A DNA stretch of 64,000 nt. Origin: an uncultured Oscillospiraceae bacterium. Lineage in GTDB: Bacteria; Bacillota; Clostridia; Oscillospirales; Oscillospiraceae. The position numbers were made by a program, and so were the translations under genes. The notes below the pieces were generated by a model. That model was not told the origin of the DNA. It saw only the letters and a program-made list of their open reading frames with translations, and did not search any database. The stretch is from contig CAKTVG010000015.1 of the NCBI GenBank assembly GCA_934622035.1, forward strand, positions 7,933-71,932, in the 5' to 3' direction. Of this stretch, positions 22,956 to 31,929 are shown in pieces; positions within the stretch are counted from its first letter, which is position 1, and every line of letters starts with the position of its first letter.

Positions 22956-24392
22956 ATGGCAAAAGAGAAAAAAGTGGAACAAATTACCGATATGGAGGTC
23001 GATTTTGCCCAGTGGTACACGGACGTGTGCAAAAAGGCGGAGCTGATTGATTATTCCTCCATTAAGGGTATGTTTGTCTACCGTCCCTATGGCTACGCCA
23101 TCTGGGAAAATATCCAGAAAATCATGGACGCCGAGTTCAAAAAGACCGGCGCCGAGAACGTCTACATGCCCATGCTGATTCCCGAATCCCTGCTGCAAAA
23201 GGAAAAGGATCACGTGGAGGGCTTCGCGCCGGAATGCGCGTGGGTCACGATGGGCGGCAGCGAAAAGCTCGAGGAGCGCTACTGCATCCGTCCGACCTCC
23301 GAGACGCTGTTCTGCGAGCATTTCCATGACATCATCCACTCCTGGCGTGATCTGCCCAAGATGTACAATCAGTGGTGCAGCGTTCTGCGCTGGGAGAAGA
23401 CCAGCCGTCCCTTCCTGCGCCACCGCGAGTTCCTCTGGCAGGAGGGCCACACCATGCACGCTACGGCTGAGGAGGCACGCGAGGAGACGGAGCGCATGCT
23501 CAATGTCTATGCGGACTTCTGCGAAAACGTGCTTGCCATGCCTGTCACCCGCGGACAGAAGACCGACAAGGAAAAGTTCAACGGCGCGGAAGCAACCTAC
23601 ACCATTGAGTGCATGATGCACGACCGCAAGGCGCTTCAGGCAGGCACCTCTCACTACTTCGGCGACGGCTTCGCCAGAGCCTTTGACATTCACTTCACGG
23701 ATAAGAATAACCAGCAGGTCTGCCCCTTCCAGACCTCCTGGGGCAGCTCCACGCGCCTCATCGGCGGTATGATTATGACCCACGGCGATAACAACGGCCT
23801 CGTTCTGCCGCCGAAGATCGCGCCTGTGCAGATCGTCGTCATTCCTATCGCCATGCATAAGGAGGGCGTTCTGGACAAGGCTCGCGAGGTTGCCGCGCAG
23901 CTCAGCGCCGCCGGACTGCGCGTGAAGATCGACGAGTCCGAGCAGAGCCCCGGCTGGAAGTTCGCCGAGTACGAGATGAAGGGCGTGCCTCTGCGCCTGG
24001 AGCTTGGTCCGAAGGACATCGAGCAGAACCAGTGCGTGCTGGTTCGCCGCGACAACGGCGAGAAGGCCTTTGTTTCCCTCGACGGTCTGGCGGATACGGT
24101 GCAGTCGCTTCTCGATGCCGTCCACCACGGCATGTACGAAAAGGCGAAGAAAAATCTCGAGGAGCATACCTATGATGCCGAAACGCTGGAGGAGGCAAAG
24201 CGCCTTCAGCAGGAAAACGGCGGCTTTATCCGCACGATGTGGTGCGGCGAGGAGGCCTGCGAGATCCGCATGAAGGAAGAAGCCGGCATGACCAGCCGCT
24301 GCATCCCCTTTGCACAGGAGCATCTCGGCGACCGCTGCGCCATCTGCGGCAAGCCTGCCAAGAAGATGATCTACTGGGGCGTCGCATATTAA
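22956..24392 (+). CDS. proS: Prolyl-tRNA synthetase, archaeal/eukaryotic type
   Basis: Charges tRNA-Pro with proline. The 478 residues, the start FAQWYTDVCKKAELIDYSSIKG and the class II motifs (RPTSETLFCEHF, LRWEKTSRPFLRHREFLWQEGH, TSWGSSTRLIGGMIMTHGD) mark the shorter archaeal-like type without the bacterial editing insertion. The C-terminal zinc-type region with CGEEACEIRMKEEAG and RCAICGKPAKKMIYWGVAY, ending in tyrosine, is also typical. Unlike alaS and tyrS here, it has no T-box leader. A strong terminator follows. Confidence 0.96.
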   Translation: MAKEKKVEQITDMEVDFAQWYTDVCKKAELIDYSSIKGMFVYRPYGYAIWENIQKIMDAEFKKTGAENVYMPMLIPESLLQKEKDHVEGFAPECAWVTMGGSEKLEERYCIRPTSETLFCEHFHDIIHSWRDLPKMYNQWCSVLRWEKTSRPFLRHREFLWQEGHTMHATAEEAREETERMLNVYADFCENVLAMPVTRGQKTDKEKFNGAEATYTIECMMHDRKALQAGTSHYFGDGFARAFDIHFTDKNNQQVCPFQTSWGSSTRLIGGMIMTHGDNNGLVLPPKIAPVQIVVIPIAMHKEGVLDKAREVAAQLSAAGLRVKIDESEQSPGWKFAEYEMKGVPLRLELGPKDIEQNQCVLVRRDNGEKAFVSLDGLADTVQSLLDAVHHGMYEKAKKNLEEHTYDAETLEEAKRLQQENGGFIRTMWCGEEACEIRMKEEAGMTSRCIPFAQEHLGDRCAICGKPAKKMIYWGVAY

Positions 24393-24405
24393 AAGAACAA
24401 AGGCA

Positions 24406-24438
24406 ACGCCGCGGAGAATTCTCCGCGGCGTGCTTTTT
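24406..24438 (+). terminator. proS terminator
   Basis: Palindrome ACGCCGCGGAGAA / TTCTCCGCGGCGT followed by GC and five T. Confidence 0.85.
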
Positions 24439-24619
24439 CGGAAAGAAAACGAAAATTGCAGGCAAGTGGCTGGCTTGCCTGCAATCTCCGTTTATGAATT
24501 AGAGGGGGAAAATGAAAAAGAATAACTCAACACTTACAAACATATTGTAGCCCGGAATTGTTAAAAAAATAACCCAAAAGAAATTAAGTTTTTATGAAGT
24601 TGAAAAACGGAATTTCCGG

Positions 24620-24648
24620 TTGACAAAATCTGCGATTCCTGCTAGAAT
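24620..24648 (+). promoter_or_regulatory. alaS operon promoter
   Basis: TTGACA, 17-bp spacer, TAGAAT, with the T-box leader starting near 24655. The 180 bp before it are AT-rich and hold no gene I can support. Confidence 0.8.
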
Positions 24649-24654
24649 ACCATT

Positions 24655-24885
24655 GTAATATCGCAATTATGCGTTGAGGAAGCCAGTGCCTGTCAGCGGC
24701 GGCAGCGAGTGGGGGAGCGGTGAAAGCCCCGCAGCCGGCAGCAGTCACAGCCACTTCTGAGCAGCCCGCGAGGAGCGGGACGCTTCGTCCCCGTTAAAGG
24801 ATGACTTAAGATGCCGCTTGTGCGGCAATTAGGGTGGTACCGCGAGAATGCCTCGCCCCTATGTCCGGGGTGGGGTATATTTTTT
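24655..24885 (+). promoter_or_regulatory. T-box leader of alaS (alanine)
   Basis: The T-box core AGGGTGGTACCGCG is at 24831-24844, followed by a G/C-rich terminator hairpin (24851-24885, CCTCGCCCC pairing with GGGGTGGGG) and a T-run. The likely specifier is GCC at 24726-24728 in the context GGTGAAAGCCCC, which mirrors GTGAAATACCT of the tyrS T-box in this window. Uncharged tRNA-Ala should stabilise the antiterminator and let transcription continue. Confidence 0.93.
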
Positions 24886-24966
24886 GCCATGCGTCCTTAT
24901 TCGCTTTTGCGGCGCAATACCGGCGCATGAGGTTTTTGCACAATTATGATTGGAGGATTGATTCCT

Positions 24967-27606
24967 ATGCCCCAGAAAAAGTACGGCGTAAACGAGCTGC
25001 GCGAGATGTTCCTCTCCTTCTTTGAAAGCAAGGGACATCTGCGTCTGCCCAGCTTTTCCCTGATTCCGCAGAACGACGCTTCTCTTCTGCTCATCAACTC
25101 CGGCATGGCGCCGATGAAGCCCTATTTCAAGGGCGAGGTCACGCCGCCGCGCCGCCGCGTGTGCACCTGCCAGAAGTGCATCCGTACCGGCGACATTGAC
25201 AACATCGGCCACACCGCCCGCCACGGCACCTATTTTGAGATGCTGGGCAACTTCTCCTTCGGCGACTATTTCAAGCACGAGGCCATTGCCTGGTGCTGGG
25301 AATTCCTGACGAAGGTCTGCGGCCTGGACGAAAACCGCCTGTATCCGTCCATCTATCAGGACGACGATGAGGCCTTTGAAATCTGGAACAAGGAAATCGG
25401 CATTCCTGCCGAGCGGATCTTCCGCTTCGGCAAGGAGGACAACTTCTGGGAGCACGGCTCCGGCCCCTGCGGCCCCTGCTCCGAGGTCTATTATGACCGC
25501 GGCGAAAAATACGGCTGCGGTAAGCCCGGCTGCACGGTCGGCTGCGACTGCGACCGCTATATGGAAATCTGGAATAATGTGTTCTCCCAGTTCGACAACG
25601 ACGGCCACGGCAACTACACCGAGCTCGTCCAGAAGAACATCGACACCGGCATGGGCCTGGAGCGTCTGGCAGTCGTCTGTCAGGACGTGGATTCCCTGTT
25701 CGACGTTGACACCGTCATGAATATCACGCACAAGGTTACGGAGCTGACCGGCGCAAGCTATGGGCAGAGCAAGGAACGAGATGTCTCTCTTCGCGTTATC
25801 ACCGACCACATCCGCGCTTCCGTCTTTATGATCGCCGACGGCGTTCTGCCCTCCAATGAGGGTCGCGGCTATGTCCTGCGCCGCCTGCTGCGCCGCGCCG
25901 CACGTCACGGCAAGCTGCTGGGTGTGAATCATCCCTTCCTGTGCGATATTGTTGAGACGGTTATCCATGAAAACGAGGGGCATTATCCCTACCTGCGCGA
26001 GCGCGCGAGCTATATCACCCGTGTAGTGCGTGTGGAGGAGGAGAACTTTGCCAAGACCATCGACGGCGGCATGCGCATCTTCGCGGAAATGCTGGCAGCG
26101 CACAAGGAAAAGGGCGAAAGCGTCTTCTCCGGCGCCGATGCCTTCAAGCTTTATGACACCTACGGCTTCCCGATCGATCTGACGATCGAAATGGCGAAGG
26201 AAGAGGGCATGAGCGTAGACGAAGAGGAATTCAAGCGTCAGATGCTTGAGCAGAAGATCCGCGCAAGAGAAGCGCGCAAGGCGCTGGGCGACCTCGGCTG
26301 GGCCGGTATTGAATTCGGTCAGGACATCCCGTCCACGGAATTCGACGGCTATGAAAAGGACGAGACTCAGGGTAAAATCCTTGCGATGATCTCCGAAGAC
26401 GAGCCGCGCACGGAAATCGCCGAGGGCGTGGAGGGCATTCTCGTGCTCGACCGCACGACCTTGTACGCCGAAATGGGCGGCCAGGTCGCCGACCACGGCA
26501 CCATTACCGGCCCGGACGGCGTGTTCGAGGTCACGGACGTGCAGAAGAACAAGGGCGGCAAGTTCATGCACTACGGCAAGGTCGTCTCCGGCACCGTCAA
26601 GCTGGATGATGTCTGTACCGTTTCTATCGATGTGGAGCGCCGCAGCGCCATCCGCCGTGCGCATACCGCGACGCACCTTCTGGACGCTGCGCTGACGAAG
26701 GTTCTGGGCGACCACTGCCACCAGGCGGGTTCCCTGGTCGAGCCGGATCATCTTCGCTTTGACTTTACGCATTTTTCTGCCATGACCCCGGAGGAGCTGT
26801 CCCAGGTGTCCTCCCTCGTGATGGAGATGGTCCTCAAGGGTGAGGATGTTGAGACGCTGGTGCTTCCGATTGAGGAGGCGAAGAAGCTCGGCGCGACCGC
26901 GCTGTTTGGCGAGAAGTACGGCGATGTGGTTCGCGTGGTCAGAATGGGCGAGGATTCCATCGAGTTCTGCGGCGGCACGCATCTGAGCAACACCGCCAAG
27001 GTCGGCCCCTTCCGCATTATGTCCGAGGCGTCCGTCGCCTCCGGCGTGCGCCGCATTGAGGCATATACCGGCCGCAAGGTAATCGAGCAGATGGAGCAGG
27101 CCAACCGTGTCATTCTGAACGTCGCGGAGGAGCTGAAGACCACGCCGAAGGAGCTGATGCAGCGCGCCCGCAGCCTGATGAGCGAAATGAAGGAGCTGAA
27201 GCTGAGCCTCGAGCACATGAAGGACAAGCTGTTCAGCGGCGAGATCGAACGTACCCTCTTCGCGGCGAAGAGCATTGCCGGGCTGAAGGTTCTGACCATT
27301 TCCCGCGAGGGCATCTCTGCGGCGGACCTGCGCAAGCTGGGCGACCAGATTCGCGACCGCGAGCCGAACGCCGTTGCGGTTCTTGCCAGCGTTCAGGGCG
27401 ATAAGATCACGCTGCTTGCGGTCTGCGGCAAGAACGCCGTTGCGCGCGGCATCAAGGCAGGCGCGCTGATCAAGGAAGTCTCCGCGATCTGCGGCGGCTC
27501 CGGCGGCGGCAAGCCGGATTCCGCAATGGGCGGCGGCAAGGACGTTATGAAGCTGGACAACGCGCTGGCAATCGTGGACGAATTCGTCGCAGCCAACGCG
27601 AAATGA
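24967..27606 (+). CDS. alaS: Alanyl-tRNA synthetase
   Basis: Charges tRNA-Ala and edits mischarged Ser/Gly. The 879 residues include the class II core (LREMFLSFFESKGHLRLPSFSLIPQNDASLLLINSGMAPMKPYFKGE region), the editing domain with HTATHLLDAAL and CGGTHLSNTAKVG, a coiled coil around residues 715-755, and the Gly-rich C-terminal C-Ala domain (CGGSGGGKPDSAMGGGK). ATG 24967 is chosen because GGAGG lies 10 nt upstream; an in-frame ATG at 24946 lies before that site. It heads a long run of same-strand genes. Confidence 0.97.
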   Translation: MPQKKYGVNELREMFLSFFESKGHLRLPSFSLIPQNDASLLLINSGMAPMKPYFKGEVTPPRRRVCTCQKCIRTGDIDNIGHTARHGTYFEMLGNFSFGDYFKHEAIAWCWEFLTKVCGLDENRLYPSIYQDDDEAFEIWNKEIGIPAERIFRFGKEDNFWEHGSGPCGPCSEVYYDRGEKYGCGKPGCTVGCDCDRYMEIWNNVFSQFDNDGHGNYTELVQKNIDTGMGLERLAVVCQDVDSLFDVDTVMNITHKVTELTGASYGQSKERDVSLRVITDHIRASVFMIADGVLPSNEGRGYVLRRLLRRAARHGKLLGVNHPFLCDIVETVIHENEGHYPYLRERASYITRVVRVEEENFAKTIDGGMRIFAEMLAAHKEKGESVFSGADAFKLYDTYGFPIDLTIEMAKEEGMSVDEEEFKRQMLEQKIRAREARKALGDLGWAGIEFGQDIPSTEFDGYEKDETQGKILAMISEDEPRTEIAEGVEGILVLDRTTLYAEMGGQVADHGTITGPDGVFEVTDVQKNKGGKFMHYGKVVSGTVKLDDVCTVSIDVERRSAIRRAHTATHLLDAALTKVLGDHCHQAGSLVEPDHLRFDFTHFSAMTPEELSQVSSLVMEMVLKGEDVETLVLPIEEAKKLGATALFGEKYGDVVRVVRMGEDSIEFCGGTHLSNTAKVGPFRIMSEASVASGVRRIEAYTGRKVIEQMEQANRVILNVAEELKTTPKELMQRARSLMSEMKELKLSLEHMKDKLFSGEIERTLFAAKSIAGLKVLTISREGISAADLRKLGDQIRDREPNAVAVLASVQGDKITLLAVCGKNAVARGIKAGALIKEVSAICGGSGGGKPDSAMGGGKDVMKLDNALAIVDEFVAANAK

Positions 27607-27616
27607 GGAGAGAACA

Positions 27617-27955
27617 ATGAACGACTGCATTTTCTGTAAGATTATCGCGGGCGAAATTCCGTCGAGAAAGCTCTATGAGGACGAGCTGTGCCTGGCGTTT
27701 TATGACATTCAGCCGCTGGCGCCGCAGCATTTTCTCGTCGTGCCGAAGGTGCACCTTGCCTCTGCGGCGGAGCTTGGCGAGGAGAATGCCGCGCTGATCG
27801 GCCACATTTTCGCCGTCATCGCAAGGCTGACGAAGGAGCTGGGCTTCAGCGACGGCTTCCGCGTGGTGACCAACTGCGGCGAGGACGCCGGACAGACGGT
27901 CAGGCATCTGCATTTCCACGTGCTTGGCGGTAAGACGCTTGGCAGCTTCAATTAA
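27617..27955 (+). CDS. HIT-family nucleotide-binding protein (HinT-like)
   Basis: A 112-residue histidine-triad protein that hydrolyses adenosine phosphoramidates and related nucleotide conjugates such as aminoacyl-adenylates. N-terminal CIFCKIIAGEIPSRKLYED and the C-terminal triad HLHFHVLGG are diagnostic. It starts 11 bp after alaS; acting on alanyl-adenylate by-products would fit but is inference. AGGAGAG precedes the ATG. Confidence 0.95.
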   Translation: MNDCIFCKIIAGEIPSRKLYEDELCLAFYDIQPLAPQHFLVVPKVHLASAAELGEENAALIGHIFAVIARLTKELGFSDGFRVVTNCGEDAGQTVRHLHFHVLGGKTLGSFN

Positions 27956-28058
27956 TTCAAACCCAGGATAAATCAAAGGAATCGTTGATTCCGCAAATCG
28001 AAACAGGACGGGACCGTGTGCCCGTCCTGCCTGCTATCGGACGGAAGGAGGGAGCACC

Positions 28059-30296
28059 TTGCGCAAACTGGCCATCTTTTCCTTTGCCTTTGCCGCTGCT
28101 GCGGCGTTGTATGTGTATCTCCTTTCGCCGGTTTATGCGCTTGCGGCGGCAGCGCTGCTCGCGCTGGCACTCGCCGCGCTCTGCTTCTTCCGATATCCGT
28201 GGACAAAACGATTCCGCATTGCTGCGCTGGGCCTTTTGCTCGGCCTCGTCTGGAGTTTTGGTTACGAGCAGAGGAACATTGCGCCCTCGCGCAGCCTCTG
28301 CGGTGATAACGTCGAGCTGACCGTTACGGTCTGCGGCTACCCGGAGCCTTCCAGATACGGCGTACGCGTTGCGGCGGAAGCAGGGAAGTGCACAATGCTT
28401 GTCTACCTGGATGAGGAGGCAGCGCTGCGGCCCGGCGACACGCTGCATTTGCAGGCGCACGTTGTTGACGTTTCCGCCGGTGAGGACGAAAATCTCTATT
28501 ACGCTGCGAAGGACATCCGTCTGCTGGCCTTTCAGCGCGGCGAGCCGGAAATCATCCGTGCGGCGCGCGTCCCTGTGCGGTATCTGCCGACGGTTTGGTC
28601 GCACCTGATTCGGGAGCGTATTTCGCAGCTTTTCGCGCCGGACACGGAGGCCTTTGTCCGGGCACTGCTGACGGGCGACCGCAGCGGCCTTTCCTACGAA
28701 ACGAAAAACCAGATGGCCATTTCCGGCATTTCGCATGTTGTGGCAGTTTCCGGTCTGCATGTCTCGCTCATTGGCAGCTTTGTGCTGCTGGTCTGCCTGC
28801 GCAGGCGGCGGCTTGCCGCCTGGGTCAGCATCGCTGCGATGCTGCTCTTTGCGGCGATGCTCGGCTTTCCGCCCTCGGTGGTGCGTGCGGTTGTGATGCA
28901 CACCGTTCTGCTGCTCGCGCCGGTTTTCGGACGGGAGAACGACTATCCGACCTCCATGGGCTTTGCGCTGCTGCTCATTCTTTTGGCGAATCCCTGGTCG
29001 ATCGCAAGCGTGAGTCTGCAGCTCTCCTTTGCGGCGACGGCGGGAATCCTTCTTTTCGGAAATCCGCTGCTGCACTGGCAGGAGACGCGCTTCCTGCCAA
29101 AGAAATTTCGCCGCAGGCATCCGCATCTTGCGTCGCTTCTGCGGGGCATTTTTTCCATTCAGGCCACGAGCATTGGCGCGACGGCGCTGACCTTTCCGCT
29201 TGTTGCGCTCTATTTTGACTCTGTCAGTCTGATTGCACCGATTACCAATCTTCTGCTCCTGACGCTGACCGGCTACGTATTTACGGCCGGGTGCGCGGCC
29301 GTCGCATTGAGCTTTGCCGTTCCGGTGGCTGGGAAAGGGCTTGCCTGGCTGCTCAATTGGGCGGTGCGGCTGATTCTGCGCATCATTGCAGGGCTTTCGC
29401 GTATTCCCTATGCGGCGGTCTATCCCTGCAATGACTATCTGCGCCTGTGGGTGCTTGTGCTGGGCCTTCTGACGCTCGTCTTTATGCTTGGGAAATACCG
29501 TGCGAAGCGAACCTTTGCTGCGGCGATTGCGGCGACGCTTGCCTGTGCGCTGGCATTTTCCATGCTGCCGGGAAATGCAAAGCTGGACGCGACGGTTCTG
29601 GACGTCGGACAGGGACAGTGCATTCTGCTGCAATCCGGCGGACTGACCGCCGTTGTGGATTGCGGCGGAAGCTACCCGGAGGACTCCGGTGAGCAGCTGG
29701 CACGCCGGCTTCTGATGCAGGGAAAGACGCAGGTCGATTTTCTCATCCTGACGCATTATGACTCCGACCATTCCGGCGGCGTGGAGCAGCTGCTCTCACG
29801 CATGGAGGTCGGCATGCTCCTTGCACCGGACATCGAGGACAAATCCGGAAACCGTGAGGCGGTGCTTTCCGCGGCAGAGCGTGCCGGGACGGCGGTTCGT
29901 CTTGTCACGCAGGACACGGAGATTACATTCCCGGACGGCACGCTGCGCATCTTCGCGCCGGTTGGCAGCGGAACGAACAACGGCGGAATCAGCGCATTGA
30001 TGTCTGTGGAAGAATATGATATACTCATTACGGGCGACATGGACGCGCAGACGGAGCAGCTGCTTGCCGTGCGGCAGGAGCTGCATGATATCGAGGTGCT
30101 TATCGCCGGTCATCACGGCTCACGCAATTCCACGGGAAAGGCGCTGCTGCAGACCATTTCGCCGGAGCTGGTGGTCGTCAGCGCCGGTGAGAATAGCTAC
30201 GGGCACCCTGCGCCTGCAACGCTGGCGCGTATTCAAGCCGCCGGTGCGGAGATGCTCTGCACGGATGAATGCGGCGACATTGAAATTCAGAGGTAA
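28059..30296 (+). CDS. comEC: ComEC/Rec2 family DNA-uptake channel
   Basis: Membrane channel and nuclease for single-stranded DNA entry in transformation. The 745 residues show an N-terminal hydrophobic pair plus OB-like domain (1-170), the Competence membrane domain with HVVAVSGLHVSLIG (about 225-470), and a C-terminal metallo-beta-lactamase domain with DVGQGQCILLQSGG, THYDSDHSGG and GHHGSRNST. The start is TTG at 28059 with AAGGAGGG upstream. comEA is at 5461 in this window. A 104-bp gap after the HIT gene holds a hairpin (28004-28029) without a T-run, so read-through from alaS is likely. Confidence 0.93.
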   Translation: MRKLAIFSFAFAAAAALYVYLLSPVYALAAAALLALALAALCFFRYPWTKRFRIAALGLLLGLVWSFGYEQRNIAPSRSLCGDNVELTVTVCGYPEPSRYGVRVAAEAGKCTMLVYLDEEAALRPGDTLHLQAHVVDVSAGEDENLYYAAKDIRLLAFQRGEPEIIRAARVPVRYLPTVWSHLIRERISQLFAPDTEAFVRALLTGDRSGLSYETKNQMAISGISHVVAVSGLHVSLIGSFVLLVCLRRRRLAAWVSIAAMLLFAAMLGFPPSVVRAVVMHTVLLLAPVFGRENDYPTSMGFALLLILLANPWSIASVSLQLSFAATAGILLFGNPLLHWQETRFLPKKFRRRHPHLASLLRGIFSIQATSIGATALTFPLVALYFDSVSLIAPITNLLLLTLTGYVFTAGCAAVALSFAVPVAGKGLAWLLNWAVRLILRIIAGLSRIPYAAVYPCNDYLRLWVLVLGLLTLVFMLGKYRAKRTFAAAIAATLACALAFSMLPGNAKLDATVLDVGQGQCILLQSGGLTAVVDCGGSYPEDSGEQLARRLLMQGKTQVDFLILTHYDSDHSGGVEQLLSRMEVGMLLAPDIEDKSGNREAVLSAAERAGTAVRLVTQDTEITFPDGTLRIFAPVGSGTNNGGISALMSVEEYDILITGDMDAQTEQLLAVRQELHDIEVLIAGHHGSRNSTGKALLQTISPELVVVSAGENSYGHPAPATLARIQAAGAEMLCTDECGDIEIQR

Positions 30297-30299
30297 CAT

Positions 30300-31349
30300 A
30301 TGGCGAAAAAACCGGAAAACACTCCTGCGGGTCTGGAACAACTGAAAAAGGATCTGGCGCAGAAGCAGCCGGGGCGCTTTTATGTTTTCTACGGCGAGGA
30401 GGACTATCTTCAGCGGCATTATCTCGGCATGCTCAAAAAGCAGCTGCTCGAGGAGCTGACGGAGGACTTCAATTTCCACCGGCTGACGCAGGAGAATCTC
30501 TCCGCGCAGCTGCTTTATGACAGTATAGAAGCGATTCCCATGATGTCCGAACGGTCGCTCGTGCAGGTGGACGATGTGGATCTGTTCCAGCTGCCCGAAA
30601 GCGAGCGCAATACCGTTGCGGAGCTGCTGAACGATCTGCCGGACTACTGCTGCCTCGTTCTGACCTACAGCGCTTTGAGCTACAAGCCGGATAAGCGCAT
30701 GAAAAAGCTTTGGGACGCGATCCAGAAGAACGCTGTGCAGGTGGAATTCCGATATCAGAGCGAATCGGACCTGCGGGCGTGGATTGCGCGGCACTTCCGC
30801 GCAAAGCAAAAGCTTATTTCCCCGCAGAACTGCGACTATCTGCTGCGCTACTGCGGCGTCTCCATGACGCGCCTGCATGGGGAGATCGAAAAAATCTGCG
30901 CCTATTCCGAGGCGCAGGAGATCGTTCAGGCGGACATTGACACGGTTGCCGAGCCGACGCCGGAGGCGGTCGTGTTTGAAATTACGGATGCGTTGGCGCA
31001 GAGAGAGTTTCCCAGGGCGCTGGAACGGCTGGATACAATGCTGAAATTGCAGGCCGAGCCGATCGTGATCCTTGCTGCCATCGGCAGCCAAATGCGCCGC
31101 CTGAACGCGGCAAAGATTTTGATGAATGCGGGAAAAAGCGCCGGAGAACTGGCACAGCTTTATTCTATTGCACCCTACGCCGCGAACAAGACCATGTCGC
31201 AGGCGCGGCGGCTTTCCGAGCGCTTCTGCCGAAGGGCGGTGCTGCTCTGCTGCGACATGGACTATAAAATGAAAACCTCCTATGACGACCCAGTACGTCT
31301 GCTGGAGCTGCTGATTCTGACCTTGGCAGAGGAGGCGCGCCGTGATTAA
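30300..31349 (+). CDS. holA: DNA polymerase III subunit delta
   Basis: Clamp-loader subunit that opens the sliding clamp. The 349-residue protein has the family strings FYVFYGEEDYLQRHYLGMLKKQLL at the N terminus, VDDVDLFQLPESE, VEFRYQSESDLRAWIARHF and the collar domain ending LLELLILTLAEEARRD. It starts three bases after comEC, as holA does in many Firmicutes, where comEC-holA adjacency is common. Its end overlaps the GTG start of the next gene by 8 bp. Confidence 0.93.
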   Translation: MAKKPENTPAGLEQLKKDLAQKQPGRFYVFYGEEDYLQRHYLGMLKKQLLEELTEDFNFHRLTQENLSAQLLYDSIEAIPMMSERSLVQVDDVDLFQLPESERNTVAELLNDLPDYCCLVLTYSALSYKPDKRMKKLWDAIQKNAVQVEFRYQSESDLRAWIARHFRAKQKLISPQNCDYLLRYCGVSMTRLHGEIEKICAYSEAQEIVQADIDTVAEPTPEAVVFEITDALAQREFPRALERLDTMLKLQAEPIVILAAIGSQMRRLNAAKILMNAGKSAGELAQLYSIAPYAANKTMSQARRLSERFCRRAVLLCCDMDYKMKTSYDDPVRLLELLILTLAEEARRD

Positions 31350-31929
31350 ATTGAGGCAGGCAATCGTCGTCGAGGGAAAATATGATAAAAATGCGCTGCG
31401 GCAGCTGGTAGACGCGCCGGTATTTGAAACAAACGGCTTCGGCGTGATGAAGAATCGCGAGCTTGTGGACCTGCTGCGGCTGGCCGCCGCGCGGCGCGGA
31501 CTGATTATCCTGACGGATTCCGACGGCGCGGGCTTTGTCATCCGCAATTATCTCAAGCACGTGCTGCCGAAGCAGGGCGTGCTGCACGCCTATATCCCGG
31601 ATGTTTACGGCAAGGAGCGCCGGAAGGATCACGCGGGGAAGGAGGGCAAGCTCGGTGTGGAGGGTATGCCGCCGGACGTCCTTTTGCAGGCGCTGCGCAA
31701 TGCCGGAGCCGAGGCGGAAGAAGCGCTTTGTCGCCGGGAACCGATCACGAAGGCGGATTTTTATGCCGCCGGGTATTCCGGCAAGCCGGACAGCGCGGCG
31801 CGGCGCGGCGCGCTTCTGAAGACCTTGGCGCTGCCGGAGCACATGAGCAGCAATGCGCTTCTGGACGCGCTGAACGTTTTGATGACGCGCGAGGAATTCT
31901 TGAGCAAATACGGAGAAAACAATGGTTGA
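31342..31929 (+). CDS. rnmV: Toprim-domain protein related to ribonuclease M5
   Basis: RNase M5 cuts 5S rRNA precursors. This 195-residue protein has the Toprim motifs VVEGKYDKNAL (catalytic Glu) and ILTDSDGAG (DxD) and a C-terminal DUF4093-like region (KADFYAAGYSGKPDSAARRGALL). It is a little longer than B. subtilis RnmV and the 5S-specific function is not proven, so the symbol is a family assignment. GTG start with GAGGAGG upstream; overlaps holA and the following ABC-F gene by 8 bp each. Confidence 0.85.
   Translation: MIKLRQAIVVEGKYDKNALRQLVDAPVFETNGFGVMKNRELVDLLRLAAARRGLIILTDSDGAGFVIRNYLKHVLPKQGVLHAYIPDVYGKERRKDHAGKEGKLGVEGMPPDVLLQALRNAGAEAEEALCRREPITKADFYAAGYSGKPDSAARRGALLKTLALPEHMSSNALLDALNVLMTREEFLSKYGENNG

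Noticed and set aside
24859..27630. A 923-codon open frame on the minus strand opposite alaS and the T-box
   Set aside because: It is fully antisense to a certain alaS gene, has no recognisable domain, and such mirror frames are expected in GC-rich genes with strong third-position bias.
28004..28029. Hairpin CAGGACGGG / CCCGTCCTG before comEC, considered as terminator
   Set aside because: No T-run follows on the plus strand, so it was not called as a terminator; it may be a pause site or nothing.
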